Assembly: GCF_002288925.2 (NCBI RefSeq)
Contig: NW_022098069.1
Span: 77,406,828 to 77,470,827, forward strand
Source: Delphinapterus leucas
Taxonomy: Eukaryota > Chordata > Mammalia > Artiodactyla > Monodontidae
Reading direction: 5' to 3'
Length of the DNA: 64,000 nt
The notes under the pieces were generated by a model. It was given only the letters and a program-made list of their open reading frames with translations, did not search any database and had not been told where the DNA came from. The translations under genes and the position numbers were made by a program. Positions 11,406-22,785 of the stretch are shown piece after piece (within the stretch, counting starts at the first letter, position 1; every line of letters begins with the position of its first letter).

Positions 11406-12863
11406 AATCAGTATAACATTGCTTTCTGGAAACTATTACAAAATTATGAAATGAACTTAAACTGAAATGCTAGGAGGAGTTATTTCTGCAGATTATATTT
11501 TCCATATATGCCAACAGTGTGTTGTAAAAAGAGTACATTGGGATACAGGCAGCCTACCTCAGGCCAGCAAAGCCACATGATATATGCCAAATTTATACTG
11601 AAATTAAGCTGTCAATAAGACTTTTTATCAACATCATACACTAAGCTAATTTGAAAAGGTCTCTCCCCAATCCAGATGCAAACATATATATTCTGAATAA
11701 AATTTAATATGAAAATGTTAAAATACATAGCTGAATCTGGAAAGATATGAAGAAAAAAGAAAGGACAAAAAGAAAAAAAGAAAAAAAAAAAAAAAGAAGA
11801 AATTAACAAGGGCCAGGAGTATGGAGGAAATTCAGAGCCTCTAAGTGAGAAGGACCTGACTCCATGGTAGCACATGTAACCTCACCCATAAGCCTTAGAA
11901 AATACTGAATGGTGTTTTAAGTGCTCATAAAGATGAGAGGTTCTAACCTTAACAGGCATGAGACTGCAAACTGAATCTGAGAGATTTACACAAAGCCTAA
12001 AAGTAAAGTTCTCCTTATTAAAAAAAAAAAAAAAAAAAAAAGGTGGGGAATACTTTAATGCCCTTTCTTGACTTTTACTTAGGCAAGTAGGTATTTAAAA
12101 CATATCTGAGGGAAAGTGATGCAGGCCTTGACCTGCACACAAGTATAAAGTCTTCATTTTAAATACATTTTTGAAGCTAAAATATCAGTCTTTGAAAGTG
12201 ATATAAGATGGGTCTGGGAAAGGTGATAGACCAAGAACTCTGACAAAAAATAACTTTTTACTAAAGTTCTCACCATCCAATGATGAAAGGACTACCAGAT
12301 ATAAAACACCCAAATGAAAAGCACAGAGGAAACATCAATATTTACTTAAGAAAATGAATCACTACAAGAGAGTGTCATTCAACAGAGCTGTTGGGTTATT
12401 TAGAAATTCCGTAACTATAAATATTTTTTTAAATGGAGACTTTACAATAAGTATGATTTAAGTGATTAGAGGGTAAGAAATGGATAACTTATTTAAAGAA
12501 TGACACACTGAAAAACAGAATAACTTTTAAAAGAACAAACATAATTTCTAAAAATAAATTTTGTATTGAAAATAAAACTCAGAAGAGAATAAAATAATAA
12601 ATTTAACTTTGGGAAGAAAAATTAGAGACCTGGAAGTTCCAGTGATACAATCACCCAGAACGAATTACAGATTATATAGCACTGAGGATTTAACTTCACT
12701 GTCCACCAAGGAAGAAATCCCAAAGAATATTCCAGATTAATTGAAATACCTGGCTAGCTACATTCAAAGAGAATGGAGTTTTTGTAACGGCTCCTTTATC
12801 TTTAAGTTCACCCAAACTTGTCCCAAGTTAGTAATCCCTGATTAGTTCAAGGCAATATTTCTT
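11406..12863. other. Unassigned AT-rich DNA with A-tracts
   Basis: No gene is seen. A-rich low-complexity runs occur at about 11,752-11,800 and a pure poly(A) of more than 20 bases at about 12,019-12,041. The latter lacks an obvious retroposon body upstream. Confidence 0.5.
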
Positions 12864-13175
12864 TTTTTAAAAATTTTATTTATTTATTTCTGGTTGCGTT
12901 GGGTCTTTGTTGCTGCGCGCGGGCTTTCTCTAGTTGCAACAAGCAGGGGCTACTCTTTATTGCAATGTGCAGGCTTCTCATTGTGGTGGCTTCTCTTGTT
13001 GCAGAGCACGGGCGCTAGGAGCACAGGCTTCAGTAGTTGTGGCACACTGGCTCAGTAGTTGTGGTGCACGGGCTTAGTTGCTCCATGGCATGTGGGATCT
13101 TCCCAAACCAGGGCTCGAACCCGTATCTCCTGCATTGGCAGGGGGATTCTTAACCACTGCACCACCAGGGAAGCC
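12864..13175 (-). mobile_element. CHR-type SINE, long form, minus strand
   Basis: Reverse complement of the long SINE: a T-rich start, GTTGCGTTGGGTCTTTGTTG, repeated CAGTAGTTGTGG units and an ACCACCAGGGAAGCCC end. A 16-bp target duplication, CAAGGCAATATTTCTT, is perfect at 12,848-12,863 and 13,176-13,191. Confidence 0.95.
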
Positions 13176-13183
13176 CAAGGCAA

Positions 13184-13560
13184 TATTTCTTAAAGCGTAG
13201 TTTACAAAGGTGGAAAATCTTTTCATAATAATACTAAGGTGCTATTTACCATTTTCATTTTGTTGGCATTTGCACCAAAGGCACAAAGCAATGATAAAAG
13301 TGTCAGTGCCTTAGAGCAAATTATGGTATTGGCATCAAGCTGGACTAATTATGTTGTATCACTGTTTTCTTCATAGCTGGCACTTACAATTAAAATGCAA
13401 TCACTACTTTTTAAATGTCATTTTTACTTGATGAAGTAGTAAAAGGTAATAACTTTATTAATTCTTGAACCTTAAAATTCATTTCTTTATGGTAATATAA
13501 CTATTCATAAACCAATTCTGCATCTTCTAAAATACATTAACTCAGAAAAAATCAGTTATG
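13184..13560 (+). repeat. hAT-type DNA transposon fragment
   Basis: The sequence runs CATAATAATACTAAGGTGCT, TTGGCATTTGCACCAAAGGC, then GATGAAGTAGTAAAAGG. It resembles the same hAT-like (Charlie-type) element seen at 24,457-25,266, where the motif ATAATAATAAGGCATTATTTGC is the counterpart of the first block. Termini were not found. Family name uncertain. Confidence 0.5.
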
Positions 13561-13989
13561 TGATTTTTTTAGTTGCAGGCTGAACTAGCCACTTTTTTCA
13601 TGGATCATTTTTAATGAAATCATAATAGGGAAAGCAGAGAGAGAATGAGGCAGAAGTCAAATTTGACGGGATAATGGCCCAAAGTTTTCCAAAACTAGTG
13701 TTAAAAAAAGGATGTAGCACTGAAAAGGCAGTACAGAGAAAACAAAATAATTTTAAAATGCAATTAATCCAAGAGAAAGCAAGAAAGAAATTGAAAAGGG
13801 ACACATAAGTAGAATAAATAAAAAACAGTAAGATGACAAATATATTCCTAACTATATCACTTTTTATATTTAATATAAAGGGAATAAATATCTAATTAAA
13901 TATTATTATTTTCAACCGGGAATAAGAAAAAAATCCCATATATCTGCCACTTTCAAGAGACATTATGTAAAACTAAGGACACAGAAAGA

Positions 13990-14240
13990 TTGAAGGTAAA
14001 ATTACGTTAAAAAAAAAAACCCACACAATAACAAGTATACTGGTAAAGATATAGAGTGAATAAAATTCTCATCACAGCTGGGGAAAGTATAAATTAGTAA
14101 CAACCACTCTGAAAAATGGTTTGGCAGCATTTACCAATCCATGTAACTTAGTAAACGTATGTTTTATACCCAATAAAAATGCACACATATATGCATTTCC
14201 TCCATACTGTTCTCCACAGTGGCTGTAACAATTTATAGCC
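13990..14240 (+). repeat. Ancient L1 fragment with small inverted piece
   Basis: The segment up to about 14,195 resembles the mammalian L1 ORF2 3' region on the plus strand (the block around AAATGGTTTGGCAGCATTTA). The next 40-odd bases (CTCCATACTGTTCTCCACAG and GTAACAATTTA) match L1 read on the minus strand, as at about 21,001-21,040. Heavily eroded. Confidence 0.5.
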
Positions 14241-14249
14241 ATTTATTTG

Positions 14250-15700
14250 GGTGACTTATAATGGGAGAAAGAGAAATAGCCAAATTTCCAAAGGCTTGTT
14301 AAATATAGGCTCTGAAATAATACTAAAGTCCAGAACACGAAATACATCTGAGGCCCAATTGTCAAAGTGGGAGGTCTTGGCCTATGTCTCTCAATGGCTC
14401 CTGTGGGCCCACAAAACATCCTATAGTTATTTTTTCAGTTCCTGAATGCATAGTTATAATCCTCATAATGTTTCCCACTATTAGGGTAATGAAAGCTAAG
14501 AGGGAGCTCTTAGAACTCCCCTATATATGCAAATAAAAAAATAAAAAACACCACCACATCTGTAAGGGATCTGTGAAGATTTTTTTTACTACTATTAAAG
14601 ATCTGAAAATTGCAGGGCTAGTGATTCCTATCTTATCCATCGTTACCTTATCTGTTTGAAAATGGAAAAGCCTGATAGGTCTTAGAAAATAACTAGAGAT
14701 TATTACATAAAAGTGATCAGGCTGTACAGGTCCAATAATATCGGACGCATACATGACAAATGAGGAAGGTGTGTAGACTATCTGGTTACGTGTCAACAGG
14801 AGAATCACATTGAAGACGCATTAGTTTTAGAGTAAAGCTATGTCCTCTTCTGTCTATACTTGAGAAGCAACTCCTGGTAGTCTTCTGGGCTCTGGTAAAG
14901 ACTGAATGTCTAATTAAAGAACACCGAGTAACTATGCAGCATGAATTGCCCATCATGAACTGGGGTATATCTACTCCACCATTAAATGGAAATGGAAAGT
15001 ATGAAACTGAGCCCAAGTTCGTCAAAAACAGGCAATTAATTGTATGAGCTGGTAGCTCAGAATCTCATGATGGCTATTCATGCTGATCACCAACACTTCC
15101 TAAACCCACAACTATGGCCTCAGGGGGAAATTCCCTATGACCAGTTAGTAGGAGGTGAAATGATTGTGGGAAGGCGATAGCCACAGGATTATTGCATTAC
15201 TGAGGACTAGTGGTAAGGGAAATCCTTCAGAGAGTAGAACTTCAGGCAATATATCTGGTTGTCCACCCTTCATAGAAGAAAGGAACATTTGAAAAGAAGT
15301 TTGGTTTGTTTTTTAAAGTTCATAGATAGCAGTGAATTAAAAGGCACTTTAAAAATTCTAGTTTTTTACTAAACCACTTAAAAAAAACTTCATGGTATCA
15401 CAGTTTTCAAAATCCATCACAGTTGTGTTGGCACGAGAGGACCCTATTTACAAATGGCAGGTGAAGGAGTCAGTCCACAGGATGTATTTTGGCCAGGGCT
15501 ATCTTGCACTCCTGCTCTCCAGCCTTCTGTGGTTAAATGGCAACACACACACCAAGGAACAGGCTTTGGACCACGAGCTCTGGCTAATCAGGTACAGTCA
15601 AAATGCGACATCTCATGGTTTCGAGTATAGAAGTCTGTTTCCACTTCATGAGAAAAGGACAGTGTCACAGAGTGGGGTTACCCAGTAAATAGCTACTGAA
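14250..15700 (+). other. Unassigned; weak resemblance to ERVL internal DNA
   Basis: Phrases such as GCATGAATTGCCCATCATGA and GGGGAAATTCCCTATGACCA recall the pol region of ERVL-type endogenous retroviruses, but every frame is broken and no conserved protein motif survives. The resemblance comes from memory of repeat consensus sequences. Nothing here could be expressed as a functional protein. Confidence 0.25.
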
Positions 15701-16034
15701 GCCATCACTTCACTTCATCCCTATAGTTTTTATGGGAGTGTCCTGTGTGTGTAGATACAGAAAAAGCTGGGCTTGAGGGGACGTACTAAAAAGCGGATAG
15801 TATTGTATCCATTTACAATAAGCTCACAAGTTGTTTTGTTTTGTTTTTGTTACATTCACACTCATGGGCAAGAGCTGAGGTTAGCTGCTGTCCATACAAT
15901 TGGAAAGGAAAGGTCTGAAGATTGGTAACAAAGAGTTCTGAAGGAGAGGTATGCATGAAACTTTTAGAATGACACAGAGTATGAAGATATTTGTGAATGG
16001 CCACGCAAAGTCCTCAAGATCACCTTCACTTCTC

Positions 16035-16600
16035 ACACCAACTTTATGTTTCGGGGTCCCCAAGACCACCCTTAGGCTTAATAATTTACTAAAAGGACTC
16101 ACAGAACTCATAAATAGCATTATACTCACAGTTACAGTTTATTAGAGCAAAAGTATACATATTGATATTAACAGGGCCCAGGAGTCACCAAGCACAAGTT
16201 TCAGTTGTCCTCTCCCAGAGAAGTCATTCACACAGTGCCTTTATTTCACAACAGTGTCTGACAACACCCATGGAGTACTGCCAAACAGGGAAGCTCACCC
16301 CAGTCTGGAAGTCCAGAATTTTTATTGGGGGTTGAATTGCATAGACATGGCTGACTTCTCCCGTGGCTGACCGCAGTCTCCTGCCACTCCAGAGGTCAAA
16401 CTGTGTGGTCTAAGGTCCCCACTACAAGTAAAGTGTTAGCATATCTGGCTTGGCCCCAAGGTGAACAGATATCCTTACGAAACAGGACATCCCAAGGGCT
16501 TAGAGGTTATTTCTCAGGATCAGAAAGCAAAGGCCAAACCTCTCTTTGGGCAAGACTAATTCTCTGCTGCACAGTCCAATGGAGAAGACCCACTGATGAA
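16035..16600 (-). mobile_element. ERV-type LTR, diverged
   Basis: Characteristic blocks occur in order: TCGGGGTCCCCAAGACCACC, AAGGACTCACAGAACTCATA, GTTACAGTTTATTAGAGC, ATGGAGTACTGCCAAACAGG, TTTTTATTGGGGGTTGAATT and TCTTTGGGCAAGACTAATTC. Together they match a common mammalian LTR read in reverse (a poly(A)-signal complement TTTATT lies near both relevant sites). Family not named with confidence. Confidence 0.55.
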
Positions 16601-17619
16601 GAGAAAAAAATAACATGTTCTATGAATGCTAACCAGTTTCTTACCCAAACACCTCAGTACTACCTCACTGGGCTCATATGCAAAGTGGCGCTGTACTTCA
16701 TCTAAGATTTATCTTCCTCGTTCTCATTTTTGGTCTCAAGATTGGTGTTTTTTTTTTTTCTTAGAAAGTATTGATTGTGCACATATTATTTCCTTTTAAG
16801 AGAACCACCCCTCCTATCCACATGAGAATGTTTTGGTCATAGGTTCTCCAAAAAGATAGTCCATCAGAACACAGCAATTCATCACCTATATATTCCCAAA
16901 GGTTGTCATTCTGTATGAAATATTAACATACATGTGAAATCAATGACTCAGCTCTGGTTCTGATCTTTTAGACTCTTCTCCAGAAGAAGACAGAGGGAGG
17001 CACCTCTTCAACTATATTTGGATCATAACTCCTATGAAAAACTGCTTGAATTGTAACACAGAATACTCCAGAGGAAAACCAGATTTATTCAGGTATGTTG
17101 TGATCTCAGCCAGTCACTAGGAAATAAGCATTTCTCTTAAGCAAACGTAATTTACAGAAGAAAGTTCCGATCATCTCTTGACCAGACCAGCTCCTTGACT
17201 TGTCTTCCTGCTTTCACTCTTGCCACTCCATGATCTTTTTTCTATAATACAGTAAGAAGAGTGCATTTTTGAGTCTTTATTTTGGGGTCTTCTAATGAAA
17301 CTCTTCTTCTATAGTTGACATATACCCTACTTAGTCTGTAATTCAGCACCCCGTTTTGTTTTTCTTCATAGAACTTTGCAGAATTTATAATTATTTATTT
17401 ATATTCTCCTTCCCTCTGTCTTTGTCTCTTTCTCTCTCTCTGCTCCCCTCCCTTTCCCCACTCCCACTCCCTCTGGCTCCCAGTCTATTCAGTTATATCA
17501 ACTCCCTACCACCTGCAAGCTGGAATCTCCAGAAGAACAGGAGCATGACTGTCTTTCTTGTTTCTCTAAACTTCGTGCTTGGCCCATCTTAGCAATGAAT
17601 ACATTTACCTCTTTTACAG
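16601..17619. other. Unassigned DNA with a CT-rich tract
   Basis: No gene is supported. A pyrimidine-rich (CTCT/TCCC) low-complexity tract runs from about 17,405 to 17,485 and produces a spurious serine/leucine-rich reading frame. Confidence 0.5.
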
Positions 17620-17862
17620 TGTCTACTGTGCCTGCCAGGCACAATTCCTAGTATCTTACAAATAAAAAATAAAAACACATTCAGTTGTCCCTCATAACAA
17701 CCTGAAGAGGTGGTATCATTTTTAGTCCCATTTTACAGTTGAGGAAAGTGAAGCACCCAGAAGTAAAGTAACTTGATCAGGGTCACAGATGGTAGAGACA
17801 AGATTATAAACCTTAGCCATCTAACTCTAAGGAACGTGCTCTTAACCACTAGGCTATGCTGA
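17620..17862 (-). repeat. MIR SINE
   Basis: Ends with GTGCTCTTAACCACTAGGCT, the reverse complement of the MIR tRNA-like head. Upstream lie CCCATTTTACAGTTGAGGAA and GTGCCTGCCAGGCAC-like core and tail segments in the order expected for a reversed MIR. Confidence 0.85.
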
Positions 17863-19034
17863 GTAAATTAACAGAAAGCTGCTTCCATTTTCTTGCAAAT
17901 GGGTTTAACTTCCTGGAACTACTTTGATAAAATCTTTCATTTCAGAAGAAGTCTCTGCTTTATATTTGCTTAATTTAAAGATTCACTCAAGAGATTCCCC
18001 TCTTCATGAAAGAGAGAGGGAGAGAGGTTGTCACCCATGGTGCTTTCACATTATATTACAACCTTTTGAGAAAATATTCGCTAATTTAAAATGGAAACAC
18101 AAAGGCAGCTATCTTCTAGACGAGAATTTTAAAATATTATTTCTGTTTTCATTTACCTGAAGAAAGTGTAACACAGCAGCTAAATTTAGGTATATCCAAA
18201 GGCCGCTCCAATTCCATTAAATAATGAGAATTTTTAATGATTATCTCACTAAATTTTCTGACTATAACATTTATACCTTGAAAATTCCACTAGCCAATGA
18301 AATATTTTTCATTCAGAGTAGTCCAGTGATTGTCTTTTGAATAATCAAATATACAGCTCCCATTTATTTTAGAATGTCAGGAAACAGTTCAGTTGACAAT
18401 ATTAATAGAGTAGAAAATCCATGATCACAGAAGCTTTCCTGTCAAATATGACAACTTTCTAAATTACTTGTCAATGCTGACCTGCACACAAGCTTAGCTG
18501 AACTAAGTTAGGCAAGTTAACAGTGAGTGTATAGGTGAGATACATCTCAAAATTTCAATGATACTTATCACTGTACAAATCTTGGAACGGAATAGAGAAA
18601 ATAAAGGAAAAGCTTACCTACTTCCTGTAGCCATCTAAGAATGAAAAGCATATTTACACCAAATTCTGAGAAAGGAGACTTTTACCACATATTTAATGTA
18701 ACCGTCAAAGAAATGTGATGGGGATTTGTTCTGATTTAATGTCAAATGAAAAGAATTGTTAACAAGGATGTCAAGTAAATCTGTATGGTAAAATCAAATG
18801 ATAAAGATGGTATTTATAATTAGGAACATTAACTTCTTTTCTAAATTCAAACTTCAATTTCTGAAATCTAGGACTAGAAAATAAGTAAGAAATATTTCCA
18901 TGAACTAATCTATCTTCCAAATGGGTTATAATCATTCAGCATATTTCTGGATGAAAGATGAAAGTAGTTCTTAAAACTAATATTTCATGCAATGTATATT
19001 CTGAGGATAGATGTTAGATGTTAATTTATTATTA
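17863..19034. other. Unassigned AT-rich intergenic DNA
   Basis: No gene or clear repeat is supported on either strand. Confidence 0.5.
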
Positions 19035-19250
19035 TGGTTAATACTTAATGAACACAATGTGCTAGGCACTCTTTTGTCATCTTACATGAATTATTCACTT
19101 ATTAATCACAATCAACCTATGATAAGTTCGCATTTCTAACCCATTTTTTTCAGATGTGAAAACAGGGGATTAGAAAATATAAGAATTTGCTCACACTGAC
19201 AAGTGTAGAGCCAAAATTTAAAAAGAGATGTTAGACCCTACGTTCTTAAG
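19035..19250 (-). repeat. MIR SINE
   Basis: Reverse MIR order: GTGCTAGGCACTCTTTTGTC, a TTATTCACTTATTAATCACA segment, AGATGTGAAAACAGGGGATT and a head ending in TTCTTAAGCACC. Diverged but continuous. Confidence 0.75.
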
Positions 19251-20333
19251 CACCAACACAAGGAAGACTTTTACGTTAAAGATTTTACATTATTGGATTT
19301 TTGTGTTGACAAAATTACCCAAACACATTACCAGTCTGCAAATCCATCAGGTGTCTACAGAAGTTTTATAGTAAATTGTAAATTTGCTTTGAATCATCCT
19401 TTCTAAAATGTTTATCAAAAACTCAGTGCAATTCTCCTTTCATTATATAATGAAGACTAATTTTTATTCAGGAAGAGATCTTATGTTGTACGTATTAATA
19501 TACTTCAAGAAGCTGAGCAGGATGTGTCAACATACTTTGCGTTTATGGGGACACAGCAGACAATAAGCATGTAATAAAACAGAAAAAGAAAGAAGTCAAA
19601 AAAATCTTAAAACTACTGGGATATTCAGATTTCTCCCCCATTGCCTCCTGTGAAGTACATTCCTAAGACATTAGAGAATAATTTGGGGCCTCCATTTTCT
19701 GCTACTATAATAGTTATTTTATTACGCACATCAATTAAGCAAGAAAATTCTAGATTCCCTCTTGGTGCAAAAAGAATTTATTGGCAGCAGAGCAAAGTGG
19801 TAATTCTCATAGCTGCATGATAGCTGTGCTACAGATCCACAAGGTCTATAGTCAGAGAGAAATAAAAAAGCAACGTAAATAGATGCCACTTACTGAGCAG
19901 CACCTAAAACCTACGATATCCTGTACTAGCTACTTTAAAACATCGTTTCATTCAGTGCGCCCAAAAATTCCTGTAGACAAAGGGATAGTTTGCATATGTC
20001 AGTGCATTAGATGGCTATAATTTTCCAGTACTGGAAAGAAAATTTTAGTTTATAAACAATTCTGAGTCAGAAGACATATTGTCTACTTATTTTATATCTC
20101 CTTTCACTACTTCAGTATAGAGCTTTGCATGGCATTAATATTCAGTAAATGTTCTTAGTACAATAAGAACTTTGACTATATTGAAATCCTTGAAGAACAT
20201 TATCAGTTATTTTATCTGTGGTCTTATGCCTTAAATTCTTCAATTCAAATGATGAACAAGAAGGCGTAGATTAATTTTCAAAGAGGATTAAGATAAAATA
20301 TATTGGTAATTAAAGACCTTAATTAGATATATA
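19251..20333. other. Intergenic DNA with a MIR remnant
   Basis: A probable minus-strand MIR remnant spans about 19,880-19,995 (CCACTTACTGAGCAGCACCT, then an AATTCCTGTAGACAAAGG block). The rest is unassigned AT-rich sequence without genes. Confidence 0.5.
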
Positions 20334-22785
20334 TTTTAAAATTTTTTTCCTGAAGTATAGTTGATTTACAATGCTGTGTTAGTTTCTGGTGTACAGCAAA
20401 GTGATAAGTTACGCATGTATATATTTATATTCTTTTTCATATTCTTTTCCATTATGGTTTATTACAGAATAGTGAATATAGTTCCCTGTGCTATACACTA
20501 GAACCTTGTTGTTTATCTATTTTATACATAGTAGTTTGTGTCTGCTAATCCCAAACTCCTCATTTCCCCCTCCCCCACCCTCTCCCCCCTTTGGTAACCA
20601 TAAATTTGTTTTCTATGTCTGTGAGTCTGTTTTGTAAATAAATTCATTTGTATCATATTTTAGATTCCACATATGTTATATCATATGATATTTGTCTTTG
20701 TCAGGCTCACTTCACTTAGTATGATAATCACTAGGTCTATCCATGTTGCTGCAAATGGCATTATTTTATTCTTTTTTATGGCTGAGTAATATTCCGTTGT
20801 ATATATGTACCACATCTTCTTTATCCATTCCTCTGTTGATGGACATTTACATTGCTTCCACATCTTGGCTGTTGTAAATAGTGCTGTAATGAACATTGGG
20901 GCACATGTATCTTTTTGAATTATGGTTTCCTCCAAATATACGTCCAGGAGTGGGACTGCAGTATCATATGGCAGCTCTATTTTTAGTTTTTTTAAGGAAC
21001 CTCCATACTGTTCTCCATAGTGGTTGTAACAATTTACAGTCCCACCAACAGTGTAGGAGGGTTGGTTCCCTTTTCTCCACACCCTCTCCAGCATTTGTTA
21101 TTTGTAGACTTTTTAATGATAGCCCTTCTGACCAGTATGAGGTGATACCTCATTGTAGTTTGCATTTGCATTTCTCTAATAATTAGCAATGTTGAGCATC
21201 TTTTCATGTGCCTATTGGCCATCTGTATGTCTTCTTTGGAGAAATGTCTATTTAGGTCTTCTGCCCATTTATTGATTGGGTTGTTTGCCTTTTTGTTATT
21301 GAGTTGTATGAGCTGTTTGTATATTTTGGAAATTAAGCCCTTTTGCAAATACAGTAAGTCGGTCGCAACATTTGCAAATATAGTAAGTCCGCTACATGTG
21401 AATGAGTTCCATTCTGAGAGTGAGTTTTTAAGTCCAATATGTTCGTAAGCCCAACAAAGTTAGCCTAGGTACCCAACTAACACAATCGGCTATATAGTAC
21501 TGTACTGTAATAGGTTTAGAATACTCTTCACACAAATAACACATAAAAAACAAACACAAAAAATAAAGAAAACATATTTAATCTTACAGTACAGGACCTT
21601 GAAAAGTACAGTAGTACAGTACAACAGCTGGCATAAAGGGGCTGGCATCGAGTGAAGAGGCAAGAAGGGTTACTGACTGGAGGAGGGAGAGGAGATGGAA
21701 GAAGGTAGAACTGAAGGATCATCAGCAATAGGAGATGGAGGGCAAGTTGCAATTTCACTCACACCTGACGTTGATGGCACAGGTTCTGGTCCCTTTCTGG
21801 ATTCAATTCTATCTACCCTCTTGAAAAAATGATCCAGTGATGTCTGGGTAGTAGCTCTTTTTTTCTCGTCATAGATGACATGGTAGCACTGGTAGCACAA
21901 TAGGATGCATGCAGGTGACAATGTATGCCAGACACACGAGCTAGTTAACATGATTGGACATACGAATGCACGTTCACATCTTTGAAAGTTCACAACCTGA
22001 CAGTTTGTATGTAGGGGTCTTATGGTATTTTCTCCCATTCCATAGGTTGTCTTTTCATTTTATGGTTTCCTTTGCTGTGCAAAAGCATATAAGTTTGATT
22101 AGGTCCCATTTATTTATTTTTGCTTTTATTTCTATTGCCTTGGGAGACTGACCTAAGAAAACATTGGTATGATTTATGTCTGAGAATGTTTTGCTAATAT
22201 TCTCTTCTCAGAGTTTTATGGGGTCATGTCTTATATTTAAGTCTTTAAGGCATTTTGAGTTTATTTTTGTGTATGACATGACAGTGTGTTCTAACTTTAT
22301 TGATTTACATGAGGCTGTCCAGCTTTCCCAAAACCACTTGCTGAAAAGACTGTCTTTTCTCCATTGTATATTCATGCCTTTTTCGTCAAAGATTAATTGA
22401 CCATAGGTTTGTGGGTTTATTTCTGGGCCCTCTATTCTGTTCCATTGATCCATATGTCTGTTTTTGTGCCAATGCCATGCTGTTTCGATTACTGTAGCTT
22501 TGTAATATTGTATGAAGCCTGGGAGGGTTATGCCTCCAGCTTTGGTTTTTTCCCTCAAGATTGCTTTGGCAATTCTGTCTTTTATGGTTCCATATAAATT
22601 TTAGGATTATTTGATCTAGTTCTGTGAAAAATGTCATGGGTAATTTGATAGGGAGCACATTAAATCTGTACATTGCTCTGGGTAGTATGGCCATTTTAAC
22701 AGTATTAATTCTTCCAATATAAGAGCATGGGACAGTATCCCATTTCTTTGAATCATCTTCAATTTCCTTTAATTATATTTTTTAG
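20334..22785 (-). mobile_element. LINE-1, 5'-truncated, minus strand, interrupted
   Basis: The left end is a reversed L1 3' UTR of a different subfamily from the copies at 8.3 and 38.9 kb: CAAAGTGATAAGTTACGCAT, CCCTGTGCTATACACTAGAA and a C-rich tract at about 20,565-20,590. The ORF2 C-terminal region follows on the minus strand (20,681-21,348 and 22,208-22,694). A DNA transposon interrupts it at 21,381-22,025. ORF2 is broken by stops and shifts as well. The 5' truncation lies near 22,770; the target duplication is unclear. Confidence 0.92.
21381..22025 (-). mobile_element. Tigger/pogo-like DNA transposon, internally deleted
   Basis: A 645-bp element sits inside the L1, flanked by a TA dinucleotide on both sides (21,379-21,380 and 22,026-22,027). 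Removing it restores continuous L1 sequence (...TTTGCAAATA to TTTTCTCCC...). Ends form degenerate terminal inverted repeats: TAGTAAGTCCGCTACAT at the left and CCATAAGACCCCTACAT as the complement of the right. On the minus strand a frame at about 21,670-21,900 reads like the acidic/serine-rich C-terminus of a Tigger-type transposase, with CYHVIYDEKKRATTQTSLDH. The catalytic and DNA-binding parts are missing, so it is a non-autonomous deletion derivative. The Tigger assignment is by recall of the family; TA duplications agree with it. Confidence 0.8.

Noticed and set aside
12019..12041. Isolated poly(A) run as evidence for a processed pseudogene
   Set aside because: No recognisable cDNA-like body or target duplication lies next to it.
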